DNA of 64,000 nt from Bin87 sp965220095. Lineage in GTDB: Bacteria; Chloroflexota; Dehalococcoidia; Lucifugimonadales; UBA3495. Below are positions 37,042 to 45,727 of the stretch, in pieces (the stretch's first letter is position 1; every line of letters begins with the position of its first letter). Under the pieces are notes generated by a model, which had not been told where the DNA came from, did not search any database, and saw nothing but the letters and a program-made list of their open reading frames with translations. The stretch spans positions 3,100,001 through 3,164,000 of the forward strand of contig OZ244805.1 in the NCBI GenBank assembly GCA_965220095.1. The letters are read 5' to 3'. The position numbers were made by a program, and so were the translations under genes.

Positions 37042-38475
37042 TCACGCATACAATCCGGCGGTGTGGCTGGCCGGATGTGGCGAGGGATGGTAGTAGGAGC
37101 CGTCGGGGAAGATTTTGCCCGGGTTCAGTCTGTTTTCGGGTGCGAAGGCGTTCCGGGTGCGCTGCATCGCCGCCATATCCTCGTCGGTGTAAACGAGGGG
37201 CATGAATTCCTTTTTTTCCAAGCCGATGCCGTGTTCTCCGCTGAGCGTTCCGCCCAGAGCGACGCACTCTTGCATCAATTCGGCGGCAGCGGCCATGGCG
37301 TTTTCCATGACGCCAGGGTCGCGGGCGTCGAACAGCATACAGGGGTGCAGATTGCCATCGCCGGCGTGGAAGACGTTGGCGATGGTGATGCCGTATCGCT
37401 CGCTAACGTCGGTTACCTTGCGGAGCATCTGCGTGAGGCGAGTTCGGGGAACCACGCCATCCACGAGGTAGTAATTCGGGGCGATGGTTCCGAAGGCACC
37501 GAACGCCGTTTTGCGACCAACCCAGAGACGCTCACGTTCGTGGTCGGCCTCGGCGATGCGGACATCGGCTGCCCCGGTGTCCCAGAGCGCGGACTCGACT
37601 TCGAGGCTCAGCTCTTCAACCTCTTCGTGTAGCCCTTCCAGTTCGATCAGCAGCACGGCTCCGGCGTCGTTGGGATAACCGGCGTCGGTGACGTTTTGCA
37701 CCGCTTTGATGCTCAGTGCGTCGATCATTTCCAGGGCGGCCGGGATTATCCCGTGGCCCACGATAGCTGACACCGCGGTGCAGGCCGAATCAATGTCGGC
37801 AAATATGCCCAGGAACGTGCGCACCGATTCTGGCACGGGCAGCAGCCGCACCAGGATTTTCGTGGCGATGCCGAACGTACCCTCCGAGCCGACGAATGCG
37901 CCGCGCAGGTCGTAGCCGACCGTTTCTCGGGCCATCCCACCCAACTCGACCACCTGGCCGTCCTCCAGGATGACCTCCATGCCGATCACGTGGTTGGTGG
38001 TGGTGCCGTAGGCGAGGCAATGGGGGCCGCCGGCGTTTTCGGCGATGTTGCCGCCCAGACTGCAGGCCCGCTGGCTGGAAGGATCAGGGGCATAGCGCAT
38101 CCCAAACTTGCGAACGTGGATATCCAGATCCAGATTGATGACGCCAGGCTCAACCAGCGCAGTGCGGTTGGCGGTGTCGACGTTCAGGATGCGGTTCATC
38201 CTGGGGAAGGCAATCTGCAAACCGTCCGGGGGCGTGATGGCGCCGCCGCTGAGTCCGGTGCCGCTGCCGCGTCCCACGACGGCAACGCCGGCCGCGTAGG
38301 CCAGGGATATAACCTGGCTGGCCTGTTCGGTGTTGGCGGGCAGGACGACCGCCCGGGGCATCGAGCGGTCGACGGAACCGTCATATTCGTACACCAGCAG
38401 ATCTTCCGGATGGACGATTACGTAATCGTCTCCGACGACGGCCTGAATCTGGGTTATCAGGTCGGTAGCGGCCAA
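37042..38475 (-). CDS. glcD: Glycolate oxidase catalytic FAD subunit
   Basis: A 477-residue FAD-linked oxidase of the GlcD family, which oxidises glycolate (or D-lactate) to the 2-oxoacid. FAD-binding blocks are VVGRGSGTGLSGGAITP (about 66-82), ALVEPGVINLDLD, DPSSQRACSLGGNIAENAGG and GSEGTFGIATKILVRLLP; the catalytic C-terminal has HAGDGNLHP and GEHGIGLEKKEFM. The start is TTG 38475, since no ATG exists until inside the FAD domain. It begins 7 bp after the NHL gene, so they are one transcript. Confidence 0.92.
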   Translation of the reverse strand: MAATDLITQIQAVVGDDYVIVHPEDLLVYEYDGSVDRSMPRAVVLPANTEQASQVISLAYAAGVAVVGRGSGTGLSGGAITPPDGLQIAFPRMNRILNVDTANRTALVEPGVINLDLDIHVRKFGMRYAPDPSSQRACSLGGNIAENAGGPHCLAYGTTTNHVIGMEVILEDGQVVELGGMARETVGYDLRGAFVGSEGTFGIATKILVRLLPVPESVRTFLGIFADIDSACTAVSAIVGHGIIPAALEMIDALSIKAVQNVTDAGYPNDAGAVLLIELEGLHEEVEELSLEVESALWDTGAADVRIAEADHERERLWVGRKTAFGAFGTIAPNYYLVDGVVPRTRLTQMLRKVTDVSERYGITIANVFHAGDGNLHPCMLFDARDPGVMENAMAAAAELMQECVALGGTLSGEHGIGLEKKEFMPLVYTDEDMAAMQRTRNAFAPENRLNPGKIFPDGSYYHPSPHPASHTAGLYA

Positions 38476-38482
38476 CGGTTGG

Positions 38483-39517
38483 CTAGTCTTTCCGGCGCTG
38501 GTAAATCTGTACGCGGTGCCGGTTGGATTCCGTTACGTATAGCCGTTCTTCGGCGTCAAGTCGCACTGAAACCGGGCCCCAGAAGTAGGGTTCGATCTGC
38601 GATGAAATGAGATAAGGCGTATCCAGATGAGGCGGCAATTCGGGCACCAGGTTAGACATTTCACGGGTGTTGCTTTCATCGGGGTTTACGGACATAAAGT
38701 CCTGCGCCCACCTGGACAGGGTGGCTTGCCCCCGCATCGACTGGACGAATCCGCCGCTGGAATCGAACAGCTGGACGCGCTCGTTGCCCCAGTCGGAAAT
38801 GTAAACGTACCCGTCAGAGTCCACGCACACGCCGGAGGGTCGGCTGAGTTGTCCATCGCCGGCGCCAGACTCTCCAATTGTAGCGACGTACTGACCATCG
38901 GTAGTGAATCGCTGTATGCGGTCGTTGCGCCAATCAGCGACGTAGACGTGGCCGTTATTGTCGAGGCCGACGCCCCAGGGCATATTGAACTGGCCCGGCC
39001 CATCGCCGGCCTCGCCCCACATCCCAATGGATTCACCGTCGGTGTTGAATCGTTGCACACGGTTGTTGCGCTGTTCGACTACGTAGATGGTGTCCTCGCC
39101 GCAGATGGCGATGCCGCCGGGAGCGTTCATCTGGCCTGGGTCGGTACCCAGTTCTCCCCATTGCTTGATGAAATTGCCGTCCAGGTCGAAGACGGTAATC
39201 CGGTGCAGGTGCTCGTCGGTGACGTAGACGCGCTGCTGGCTGTCCAGGGCCATAGCGATGGGCTTGATCCACTGACCCTCGCCCCGGCCGGTGCCCTTGG
39301 TGAATTCGCCCAGGTAGTCCTCATCAAAGCTCATGATGCCGACGCGAACCAGGGCCTGTCGGGCAGTGTCGCAGTGATTCAGCACCAGGATTCGCCCGTC
39401 GGCGGTGAAGGCGCAGTCGTAAGGGTTGATAAACCCACGCCCGCTTTGATTGGTGGTGAGGCCGACCGTCTTGATGTATTCCACCGGGCCGGCGCCAACG
39501 GCAGCGCTAGTAGTCAT
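38483..39517 (-). CDS. NHL-repeat beta-propeller protein
   Basis: A 344-residue protein built of about five or six NHL repeats, each with a glycine-proline turn and a strand like VYVADWRNDRIQRF (also VYVTDEHLHRITVF, IYVVEQRNNRVQRF and VYISDWGNERVQLF). There is no signal peptide. Such propellers bind proteins, peptides or metabolites or act as lyases. AGGAGA lies nine bases before the ATG. It leads the glycolate oxidase operon, only 7 bp before glcD, but its part in glycolate use is unknown. Confidence 0.88.
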   Translation of the reverse strand: MTTSAAVGAGPVEYIKTVGLTTNQSGRGFINPYDCAFTADGRILVLNHCDTARQALVRVGIMSFDEDYLGEFTKGTGRGEGQWIKPIAMALDSQQRVYVTDEHLHRITVFDLDGNFIKQWGELGTDPGQMNAPGGIAICGEDTIYVVEQRNNRVQRFNTDGESIGMWGEAGDGPGQFNMPWGVGLDNNGHVYVADWRNDRIQRFTTDGQYVATIGESGAGDGQLSRPSGVCVDSDGYVYISDWGNERVQLFDSSGGFVQSMRGQATLSRWAQDFMSVNPDESNTREMSNLVPELPPHLDTPYLISSQIEPYFWGPVSVRLDAEERLYVTESNRHRVQIYQRRKD

Positions 39518-39534
39518 AGCAGGGTCTCCTAAAG

Positions 39535-39747
39535 TTAAAGCAGGTCTCGAAATTCGACGATAGTCATACCTGCGTCCGCAATAATCGCTCCCATTGTGTA
39601 GGGTTTGATAGGATCGTTGCGCGGAATTACCAGCCGCATATCTCCCTTGGCCATAATTATATGCTTTCCCTGACGTTGAATCCGAAAACCCGCCTATTGA
39701 AAAACTCGCACGGCGACTAGATGATTTATGCCGGGCAAGCGAGGCAT
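39535..39747 (-). pseudogene. hicA: hicA toxin gene interrupted by an in-frame TAG
   Basis: Reading from ATG 39747 gives MPRLPGINHLVAVRVFQ, then TAG at 39696-39694 (codon 18), then AGFRIQRQGKHIIMAKGD, MRLVIPRNDPIKPYTMG and IIADAGMTIVEFRDLL to a TAA ending at 39535. The 70-codon frame matches HicA mRNA-interferase end to end. The toxin's active-site histidine is present in GKH, with Lys where Ser is common. The stop falls at the position of the usual KAGF lysine, one base away from AAG. The start is two bases after the hicB stop. Too short and interrupted to be found by simple ORF search. Confidence 0.8.
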
Positions 39748-39749
39748 GG

Positions 39750-39980
39750 CTAGTCCGTCAGTAGAACTGAATCGACTTCAACCTCACAGCCTTCCCGCTG
39801 GTACTCTGCTTTACGCAGAGCAGCTTTTGCTGATATTGAATCCAGATATTCAGCTATGGCGATGCGAATGTTGACCATCGCCTCGGCACGAGTGTCGCCC
39901 TCCGACCAACACCCCGGCAATGCCGGGCATCCCACCGTATAGCCCTCTTCGGCTTTGATAAGGATTATTTCGTATCGCAT
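39750..39980 (-). CDS. hicB: HicB-family antitoxin
   Basis: A 76-residue HicB-type partial RNase H fold: MRYEIILIKAEEGYTVGCPALPGCWSEGDTRAEAM (in parts) carries the characteristic P-x-LPGCWSEGDT turn, followed by IRIAIAEYLDSI. The C-terminal DNA-binding helix found in longer HicB proteins is absent, as in short HicB types. It is intact while its neighbour hicA has a stop codon, so it may be kept as a remnant antitoxin or by recent decay of the pair. Confidence 0.88.
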   Translation of the reverse strand: MRYEIILIKAEEGYTVGCPALPGCWSEGDTRAEAMVNIRIAIAEYLDSISAKAALRKAEYQREGCEVEVDSVLLTD

Positions 39981-40050
39981 GGCGCAGAGTCCTTTGGCAT
40001 TGTGTCACCACTTGCTAGGCAGGGCTATCGCATATGAAATTCCAACCTCG

Positions 40051-40155
40051 GCACTCCCGCGAAAGCGGGAGTCCAGAGCGCGTAATGCTCCAGATTTTCG
40101 CAACGAAACTACTGACTTCGGTCACTGGATTCCCGCTTTCGCGGGAATGACAGTG
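40051..40155. repeat. Inverted pair of the ATTCCCGC hairpin repeat
   Basis: GCACTCCCGCGAAAGCGGGA (40051-40070, minus orientation) faces CTGGATTCCCGCTTTCGCGG (40125-40144). Each half is itself a hairpin with an 8-bp stem. It fills most of the 310-bp gap between hicB and the DUF1800 gene. Confidence 0.85.
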
Positions 40156-40224
40156 GTTAATTGGTCCATATACGATAGTCCTGACTTGCCAAGGGATCAG
40201 GATTGACTGCCAATCATTTGACAG

Positions 40225-40265
40225 CCGCATCGCACTAGAGACTCTAAATGAGTAGCGCGATGCGG
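40225..40265 (-). terminator. Inverted repeat downstream of DUF1800, possible terminator
   Basis: CCGCATCGC (40225-40233) pairs with GCGATGCGG (40257-40265) across a 23-nt loop, about 25 bp past the DUF1800 stop on the minus strand. No U-run follows. Confidence 0.4.
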
Positions 40266-40290
40266 TTATCATTTTACCTAGTGGACTAGG

Positions 40291-41706
40291 CTAGGCCAGT
40301 TGGTATTCCCGCGTTGCCGTCAGCAGGCGCAGGAGGTTGGCGATGCGCTGTTCGTCGGCCTCAGTGCGGTGTTCGGGGCGGAGGTCGGCCGCGCCCTGTT
40401 CTGCGGCGAACTCACTCACCGAGTTACGTGTGTTGTTCGTCAGAACCAGCGGGCCGATGAGGTCTACGCAGCCGTCAACCTGGTCTTCGGGCGAGAGTGG
40501 GCCGTCAACCTGAGTGGCGAGACGGTCGATGATAGCCTTAACCCCAGGGTTGTCGGGGTCGCCCAGCTCTTTGCCCACGAAGTTGACCCGCTCGACCAAC
40601 GCTCCGCTGTCAATCCACTCGGCTCCTTCGTGCCACCCTTCAACGCTGGGCGGCTGGAAGATGCCCTGCCCCATGTAGACGGTGTGGCGCGCAAGTTGAT
40701 CGGCTCCGAAGGTTGGCTCCCGGTAGGTACCGGCCATGCGCACGGCTCCAACAACCAGCTCCACCGGACCTTTCACGCGGGCAAATCGCGCCGGCTCGGA
40801 CTTGAAGTAGTCCGAGTTAAACAGCGTGCGCAGGACGGCGCTGACCTCGTAATTGGAAGCGAAGTAGGACGCCACCATATCTTCGATGACCGCTTCGCCA
40901 GCTTCGCTCACCGCGTCGGCGGCGAAGAACTGGAATAGTCGGGTGCACAGGAAACGGGCCGTGGCGTCCTGTTGCACGATGATGTCGACAATGTCATCGC
41001 CGTTGAACTTGCCGGTGTGCCCGAGGAAGGTCTTCTCTCCGTCGTCGTGGTCGTGCTCCCGGTACTGGAAGTGCCAGGCGATGCGGCTGTAAGGCCAGAT
41101 GGAATCGCGGCTGGCACGCGTCGCCATGTACTCGGCGTTGCCCAGAGTCCAGCCGGTGAAGGCGCGGGCGCACTCCTTGATGTCGTCTTCAGAGTAGTTG
41201 CCGATGCCCATTGAGAACAGCTCGAGCAATTCCCGGCCGTAGTTCTCGTTGATGTCGCCTTTATGATTGTCGTGATTGTCGAGCCAGATAATCATGGCCG
41301 GGTCTTTCGACAACTCAACGAGCATGGTGCGGAAGGAACCGAGGGCGTGCCGCCGGAAGGTCTCAATCTGGTTCATCAGGGAGCGTGCCTGGTTGAGCTT
41401 GGAGTAGCCGGTGGCGAACAGGCTGTGCCAGAAAAGAGCGATCTTTTCTTCCAGCGGGTTCTGCGTGGTCACCATCCGGTACATCCAGTAGGCGCCGGCG
41501 CTGTTGAGTTCGCGCATTTCCGCCATATCCGAGTGGAACCGGCGGATCAGGTCATCGGGCATGGCGTCCGCATCGCCGGGGTTCAGCAGGTCTTCAACCA
41601 CGTTCTCGTAGCCACGGGCCACCTGCTGTTCCAGTTCGTCGCGACTGGCGCCAAATCCGGCGCGGCGCATCAGGTGAGCCATCAAAGCAATGTCGGCATT
41701 GCTCAT
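40291..41706 (-). CDS. DUF1800 domain-containing protein
   Basis: A 471-residue protein of the DUF1800 family, which is almost always encoded beside a DUF1501 protein. It starts ALMAHLMRRAGFGASRDELE and contains EKIALFWHSLFATG, LDNHDNHKGDINENYGRELLELFSMG (in parts) and ECARAFTGWTL, the blocks that define the family. No signal peptide or membrane segment is seen. Function unknown. It follows the DUF1501 gene by 78 bp in the same direction. Confidence 0.93.
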   Translation of the reverse strand: MSNADIALMAHLMRRAGFGASRDELEQQVARGYENVVEDLLNPGDADAMPDDLIRRFHSDMAEMRELNSAGAYWMYRMVTTQNPLEEKIALFWHSLFATGYSKLNQARSLMNQIETFRRHALGSFRTMLVELSKDPAMIIWLDNHDNHKGDINENYGRELLELFSMGIGNYSEDDIKECARAFTGWTLGNAEYMATRASRDSIWPYSRIAWHFQYREHDHDDGEKTFLGHTGKFNGDDIVDIIVQQDATARFLCTRLFQFFAADAVSEAGEAVIEDMVASYFASNYEVSAVLRTLFNSDYFKSEPARFARVKGPVELVVGAVRMAGTYREPTFGADQLARHTVYMGQGIFQPPSVEGWHEGAEWIDSGALVERVNFVGKELGDPDNPGVKAIIDRLATQVDGPLSPEDQVDGCVDLIGPLVLTNNTRNSVSEFAAEQGAADLRPEHRTEADEQRIANLLRLLTATREYQLA

Positions 41707-41784
41707 AATTGCCTCCGTGTTTTTTCCGTAATGTTCTGGTGCCGTGTTGTTCTGGTGAAGGATTGGGCTATTGCGGCGATTCGC

Positions 41785-42915
41785 CTAGCGGCGGAGGAAG
41801 TCGAACTGCTCGAAGCGGCCGTTCACGATGCTAACCGGGTCGAGTCCGAGCCACTGTTCCGCAATAGAGGAGTAGGTGGAACGGAAGTCGTTGTTGAAAT
41901 GCAGGTCGCCGTCGAGTTGGTCCGGCTCGGCCAGGGAAGGATACTCGCCGTACAGTCCGCCGTTCACCGAGTTGCCCAGGATGAACGCGGTTCCGCCCGA
42001 ACCGTGGTCGGTTCCGGAGCCGTTGTCGCGGATGCGTCGGCCGAATTCAGTCCAGACCAGCACGATGGCGTCATCGCCGCAGCCGTGCTCTTCCAGGTCG
42101 GCCATGAAATCGCTGATCGCGCCGGAAACCTGCGTCCACAGACCACCGTGGACTTTGATCTCGTCGCCGTGGGTGTCGAAGCTGCCGTGCTGGGTGTAGT
42201 AGATGCGCGTGCCGAGGTCGGCGCACATCACCTGGGCAACGTTCTTGAGCGACTGAGAGATGGAATTGTCGGCGTATTCGATGGTCGACGAATAACTTTC
42301 GGGGGCGGTGCGCAGGATGTCGGCGCCCTTCAGCGCGTCGCGCCCGGTTTGGCCCAGATAGTCCATTACTTCGTCCTGGACCGCGCCGCCGTACATCTTG
42401 CCGAAGGCATCCAGGCACAGGCCGCGAATGCGCTCTTCCTCAACATCGGGGAACAGTCCGTAGGTTTCCAGGTTGCCCACCGAGGCCACCGGCACGCCCG
42501 GCGCGCCCATGGAGCGCGGCAATCCGCGACCGAAGTTCACGCCCGTAATGACGTTCTGCCCTTTGGGGTCCAGGTCGCGTATGACGCGGCCCAGCCAGCC
42601 TTCCGTGGCAATCTTTTCCGGCTCGCAGGTGTGCCAGATGTCCATGCTGCGGAAGTGGGAGCGGGTGGGGTTGGGGTAGCCAATGCCGTTGACAACGGCC
42701 ACTTTGCCCTCATCCCACAGCGCCTTGATGGGCGCCATATTGGGGTTGAATGCCAGTTGCCCGTCGATCGGTATCACCTGGTCGGCGGGGATGCTGACGT
42801 TGGGCCGGAAATCGTGATAATGACCGTCCGTATAAGGGATAACGGTGTTAAGAGGGTCATTGGCGCCGGTCAGTTGGATCACAACCAGCGACCGGTTATT
42901 GATGGTAGTCGTCAT
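41785..42915 (-). CDS. DUF1501 domain-containing protein
   Basis: A 376-residue member of the alkaline-phosphatase-like DUF1501 family. Blocks VVIQLTGANDPLNTVIPYTD, VNGIGYPNPTRSHFRSMDIW, YYTQHGSFDTHGDE and VWTEFGRRIRDNGSGTDHGSGG (in parts) give the likely metal ligands: Asp, Ser/Thr, two His and Glu. Many family members carry a Tat signal; this one starts directly at the domain, so it is probably cytoplasmic or lacks its leader. Paired with DUF1800 as in Planctomycetota and Chloroflexota. Function unknown. Confidence 0.93.
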   Translation of the reverse strand: MTTTINNRSLVVIQLTGANDPLNTVIPYTDGHYHDFRPNVSIPADQVIPIDGQLAFNPNMAPIKALWDEGKVAVVNGIGYPNPTRSHFRSMDIWHTCEPEKIATEGWLGRVIRDLDPKGQNVITGVNFGRGLPRSMGAPGVPVASVGNLETYGLFPDVEEERIRGLCLDAFGKMYGGAVQDEVMDYLGQTGRDALKGADILRTAPESYSSTIEYADNSISQSLKNVAQVMCADLGTRIYYTQHGSFDTHGDEIKVHGGLWTQVSGAISDFMADLEEHGCGDDAIVLVWTEFGRRIRDNGSGTDHGSGGTAFILGNSVNGGLYGEYPSLAEPDQLDGDLHFNNDFRSTYSSIAEQWLGLDPVSIVNGRFEQFDFLRR

Positions 42916-43188
42916 CTCGGTGGGGCCTCCTTAACTGGTGTGCCGCCGCAACTGGCATTCTGAACCTGCCGTGCGGTGGCGGGGACCTTATTGGCTGATG
43001 CTGGCAGTTTATTCGCCGGTGCCGGCGATGTCAACGGAAAGTGTCCCAATGGTGCGCTGTTTTCGTTACCGTCCATCGGCTCGTGACGGGGCCGGGCGCA
43101 CTCACGCGCCGTCCGTTGCGCCGCCCGTTGCTGCTGACCGTTGTAGTAGTAGTTGGCGCTGCAATTTCTGGTCTCCAAACCGACGCCA

Positions 43189-43360
43189 AGCGCCAGATTT
43201 GCTCACGAGTACCCACTGTAATCTGTCATTGCGAGGAGCATAGCGACGTGGCAATCTCGATGAGGTTGAACAAACGTCGGCGAACCGCCGTTGCTACGGC
43301 GACGAGATTGCCACGCTGCGCTCGCAATGACAAAGTGGGTACGCACGAGCGCCAGATTTG
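43189..43360. mobile_element. Palindromic MITE-like element, copy 3, with 13-bp flanking direct repeats
   Basis: AGCGCCAGATTTG occurs directly at 43189-43201 and 43348-43360. Between them lie imperfect terminal inverted repeats ending in GTACCCACT and AGTGGGTAC, then the shared arms TGTCATTGCGAG (from 43224) and CTCGCAATGACA (to 43332), with GTGGCAATCTCG and CGAGATTGCCAC inside. The ~146-bp unit has no ORF. The surrounding gap 42916-43534 holds no gene. The leuB promoter begins four bases after the right repeat. Confidence 0.75.
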
Positions 43361-43363
43361 GGT

Positions 43364-43392
43364 TTGATACCGGGCAGAGGGTTGGTTATACT
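43364..43392 (+). promoter_or_regulatory. Sigma-70-type promoter of leuB
   Basis: TTGATA (43364-43369), 17 bp, TATACT (43387-43392). The leader of about 135 nt contains the direct repeat AACCGGAYCAAATG (near 43439-43467) and a 7-bp GC hairpin (43485-43501) without a U-run. Confidence 0.7.
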
Positions 43393-43534
43393 ACCGACGG
43401 CCCGGTGGGGCTGGAATTAGTGCGGGCCGGCGCGACCTAACCGGACCAAATGCAACCGGATCAAATGGTGGTAACCAGAGGAGCCGGCGGGGCTCCCGCC
43501 GACCCATCGCGTACCGGAACCAGGAGCGACGAGC

Positions 43535-44626
43535 ATGGACTTTGAACTAGCCGTATTGGGCGGTGATGGCATTGGCCCAGAGGTAACGGCGGAGGGCGTC
43601 AAAGCGCTGGAGGCAGTGGGGCGTGCCTTTGGGCACAATTTTGCGCTGGAGTACGGCGACGTTGGTGGCATCTCCATAGATCGCCACGGCGTGCCCCTGA
43701 CCGATGGCGTCCGCGACCTGGCATCCGACGCCGATGCGGTGCTCTTTGGCGCAGTGGGTGGTCCCAAGTGGGATGACCCGTCCGCATCGACACGACCCGA
43801 GGACGGCCTGCTGGCCCTGCGGGCGCATCTGGGGGTGTTCGCCAACATCCGGCCCGTCAAAGTCTATCCCGAATTAACCGGTTCCAGCGTGTTGAAGCCC
43901 CACGTGCTGGAAGGCGTGGACATGGTGGTGGTGCGCGAGCTCACCGGCGGGTTGTACTACGCCTTGCCGAAAGGCCGCTCCGAAACTCCCCAGGGCATGG
44001 TGGGCGTGGATACCATGCGCTACACCGAGTCGGAAATCGAACGGGTGCTGCGCGTTGGGTTCGAGCTGGCGCGAGGACGGCGCAAAAAGTTGACCTCAGT
44101 GGATAAAGCCAACGTTTTGGAAACCTCCCGGCTGTGGCGCACCGTTGCGACCCGGCTGGGCGACGAATACCCCGACGTGGAGCTGGAGCACGCCCTGGTG
44201 GACGCCTGCGCGATGCAACTGGTGCTCCGTCCAGCATCCTACGATGTTATCGTCGCCGAGAACACATTTGGCGACATCTTGACCGACGAAGCGGCGATTC
44301 TGGCCGCCTCAATGGGGTTGCTGCCCTCAGCCAGCTTGTCCGGAGTGCCCGAGGCCGGAGCGAGGACGGCCGGCTTCTACGAGCCCATTCACGGGACTGC
44401 TCCCGACATTGCCGGCCAGGGCATTGCCAATCCCTGCGGTTCCATATTGAGCGCCGCGTTGATGCTGCGTTACTCGCTCGGTCTCACCGAGGAGGCGGCG
44501 GCCATTGAGCGGGCGGTGCAGTCGGTGCTGACCCAGGGTTACCGTACCGCCGACATTGCCACCAGCCAGGATACGGCAATTGGCACCGGGGAGATGGGCG
44601 CGCTCATAGTTCAGGCTATCGGGTAG
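43535..44626 (+). CDS. leuB: 3-isopropylmalate dehydrogenase
   Basis: A 363-residue NAD-dependent beta-decarboxylating dehydrogenase of leucine synthesis. Family blocks are LGGDGIGPEVTAEGVKAL (8-25), the GAVGGPKWD substrate loop specific to LeuB, DMVVVRELTGGLYY, SVDKANVLETSRLWR with the catalytic lysine, and GDILTDEAAILAASMGLLPSASL for metal binding, then EPIHGTAPDIAGQGIANPCG (family GTAPDIAG). GGAG lies about nine bases before the ATG. Other leu genes are not in the window. Confidence 0.96.
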   Translation: MDFELAVLGGDGIGPEVTAEGVKALEAVGRAFGHNFALEYGDVGGISIDRHGVPLTDGVRDLASDADAVLFGAVGGPKWDDPSASTRPEDGLLALRAHLGVFANIRPVKVYPELTGSSVLKPHVLEGVDMVVVRELTGGLYYALPKGRSETPQGMVGVDTMRYTESEIERVLRVGFELARGRRKKLTSVDKANVLETSRLWRTVATRLGDEYPDVELEHALVDACAMQLVLRPASYDVIVAENTFGDILTDEAAILAASMGLLPSASLSGVPEAGARTAGFYEPIHGTAPDIAGQGIANPCGSILSAALMLRYSLGLTEEAAAIERAVQSVLTQGYRTADIATSQDTAIGTGEMGALIVQAIG

Positions 44627-44643
44627 CGGACGGGCAACAGGCG

Positions 44644-45711
44644 ATGTTCAATTTGCTGGGTGGCGCCGGGCTGGCTATCTCGATTTTGGTTTTTCTGGCC
44701 AGCGCGCTGGTGGTCATTTTCCTCGGTGTGCAGTTGGCCAAATACGGCGACGCGCTGGCGTCATTGACCGGATGGGGCCGGCTGTTCGTCGGGAGCATCC
44801 TGGTGGCCCTGGCAACTTCGCTGCCGGAGCTGTCCAACAACATCACCGCGGTGCGAATCGACAATCCCCAGCTGGCGCTGGGCAATGTGGTTGGCGCCAA
44901 CATGGTCAACATGTTCACAGTGGCGATGGTGGCGTTATTGTTTGGTGGGCGACGATTTTTGCAGCAGGTCGCGCCGGAGCAGGGTTATCTCATCGTGCTG
45001 GCGGCGGCGTTGACGGGGTTGGCGGTGTTGTTCGCCGGACTGAAAATCGGCATCAACGTCTGGCAGATCGGTTTGTCCTCGGTCATTCTGCTGGTGGTTT
45101 ATGTAATCGGAATGCGAATCGTGTACCAGCGAAGGCCGGCGGAAGATGAGGGCGCTGAGGAAGAAGACGCCGGGATGACTTTGGCCAGGGCCTGGACGAT
45201 GTTTGGGCTAGTGTCGGTAGGGGTCATCATCGCCGGGGTGTTCCTCGCGCAGAGCGTGGATCGCGTTGCGGATCTGACCGGCATTTCCTCAGGAGTGCTG
45301 GGGATTCTGGCGGTGTCAATTGTTACCACCATGCCGGAAGCGTCGGCGGGGATTGCGGCGGCCCGGATGGGTGCGGCGGATTTGGGAATTGCCGGATTGT
45401 ACGGAAGTTGCGTGTTTAACGTAACGATCCTGTCGATTGCCGATCCTTTCTTCCGGAGAGGCGTGGTAGTGAACTATCCGGAACCCGAGCACTTCGTCGC
45501 CGGGATATTCGCCGTCGCGCTGATACTATGGGGCGGCCTGCTCCTCTGGGGCCGTAACCGGATCCCCCAGCCGGCGATAGTCGCCGGTCTGGCGCTGATG
45601 GCGGCAGCATACCTGGTGGGAGCCGTGTGGGTAGCCTTGCTGGGAACGCCGGAAAATGGAGCAACCGCGGGGTCGGTGGCCAGGTTGATGAGTCTAATGG
45701 CGCCGGGGTAA
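44644..45711 (+). CDS. Sodium/calcium exchanger family cation antiporter (CaCA, YrbG-like)
   Basis: A 355-residue protein with about ten transmembrane helices in two inverted halves. The ion-binding alpha repeats are VGSILVALATSLPELSNN (about 49-66) and GILAVSIVTTMPEASAGIAA in the second half, both with the S/T-x-P-E core. The linker between halves is acidic (AEDEGAEEEDAG). It exchanges Ca2+ or another cation for Na+ or H+. It follows leuB by 17 bp and may share its transcript, with no metabolic link. Confidence 0.9.
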   Translation: MFNLLGGAGLAISILVFLASALVVIFLGVQLAKYGDALASLTGWGRLFVGSILVALATSLPELSNNITAVRIDNPQLALGNVVGANMVNMFTVAMVALLFGGRRFLQQVAPEQGYLIVLAAALTGLAVLFAGLKIGINVWQIGLSSVILLVVYVIGMRIVYQRRPAEDEGAEEEDAGMTLARAWTMFGLVSVGVIIAGVFLAQSVDRVADLTGISSGVLGILAVSIVTTMPEASAGIAAARMGAADLGIAGLYGSCVFNVTILSIADPFFRRGVVVNYPEPEHFVAGIFAVALILWGGLLLWGRNRIPQPAIVAGLALMAAAYLVGAVWVALLGTPENGATAGSVARLMSLMAPG

Positions 45712-45727
45712 GTATGGCCCCGCTGGA

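Noticed and set aside
41263..42963. 566-codon open frame on the plus strand
   Set aside because: It lies antisense to the DUF1800 and DUF1501 genes, both clearly recognised; it is a high-GC shadow.
43399..43534. T-box or leucine attenuator in the leuB leader
   Set aside because: No T-box sequence (AGGGTGGTACCGCG-like), no terminator U-run and no Leu-codon-rich leader peptide were found; only a short GC hairpin.
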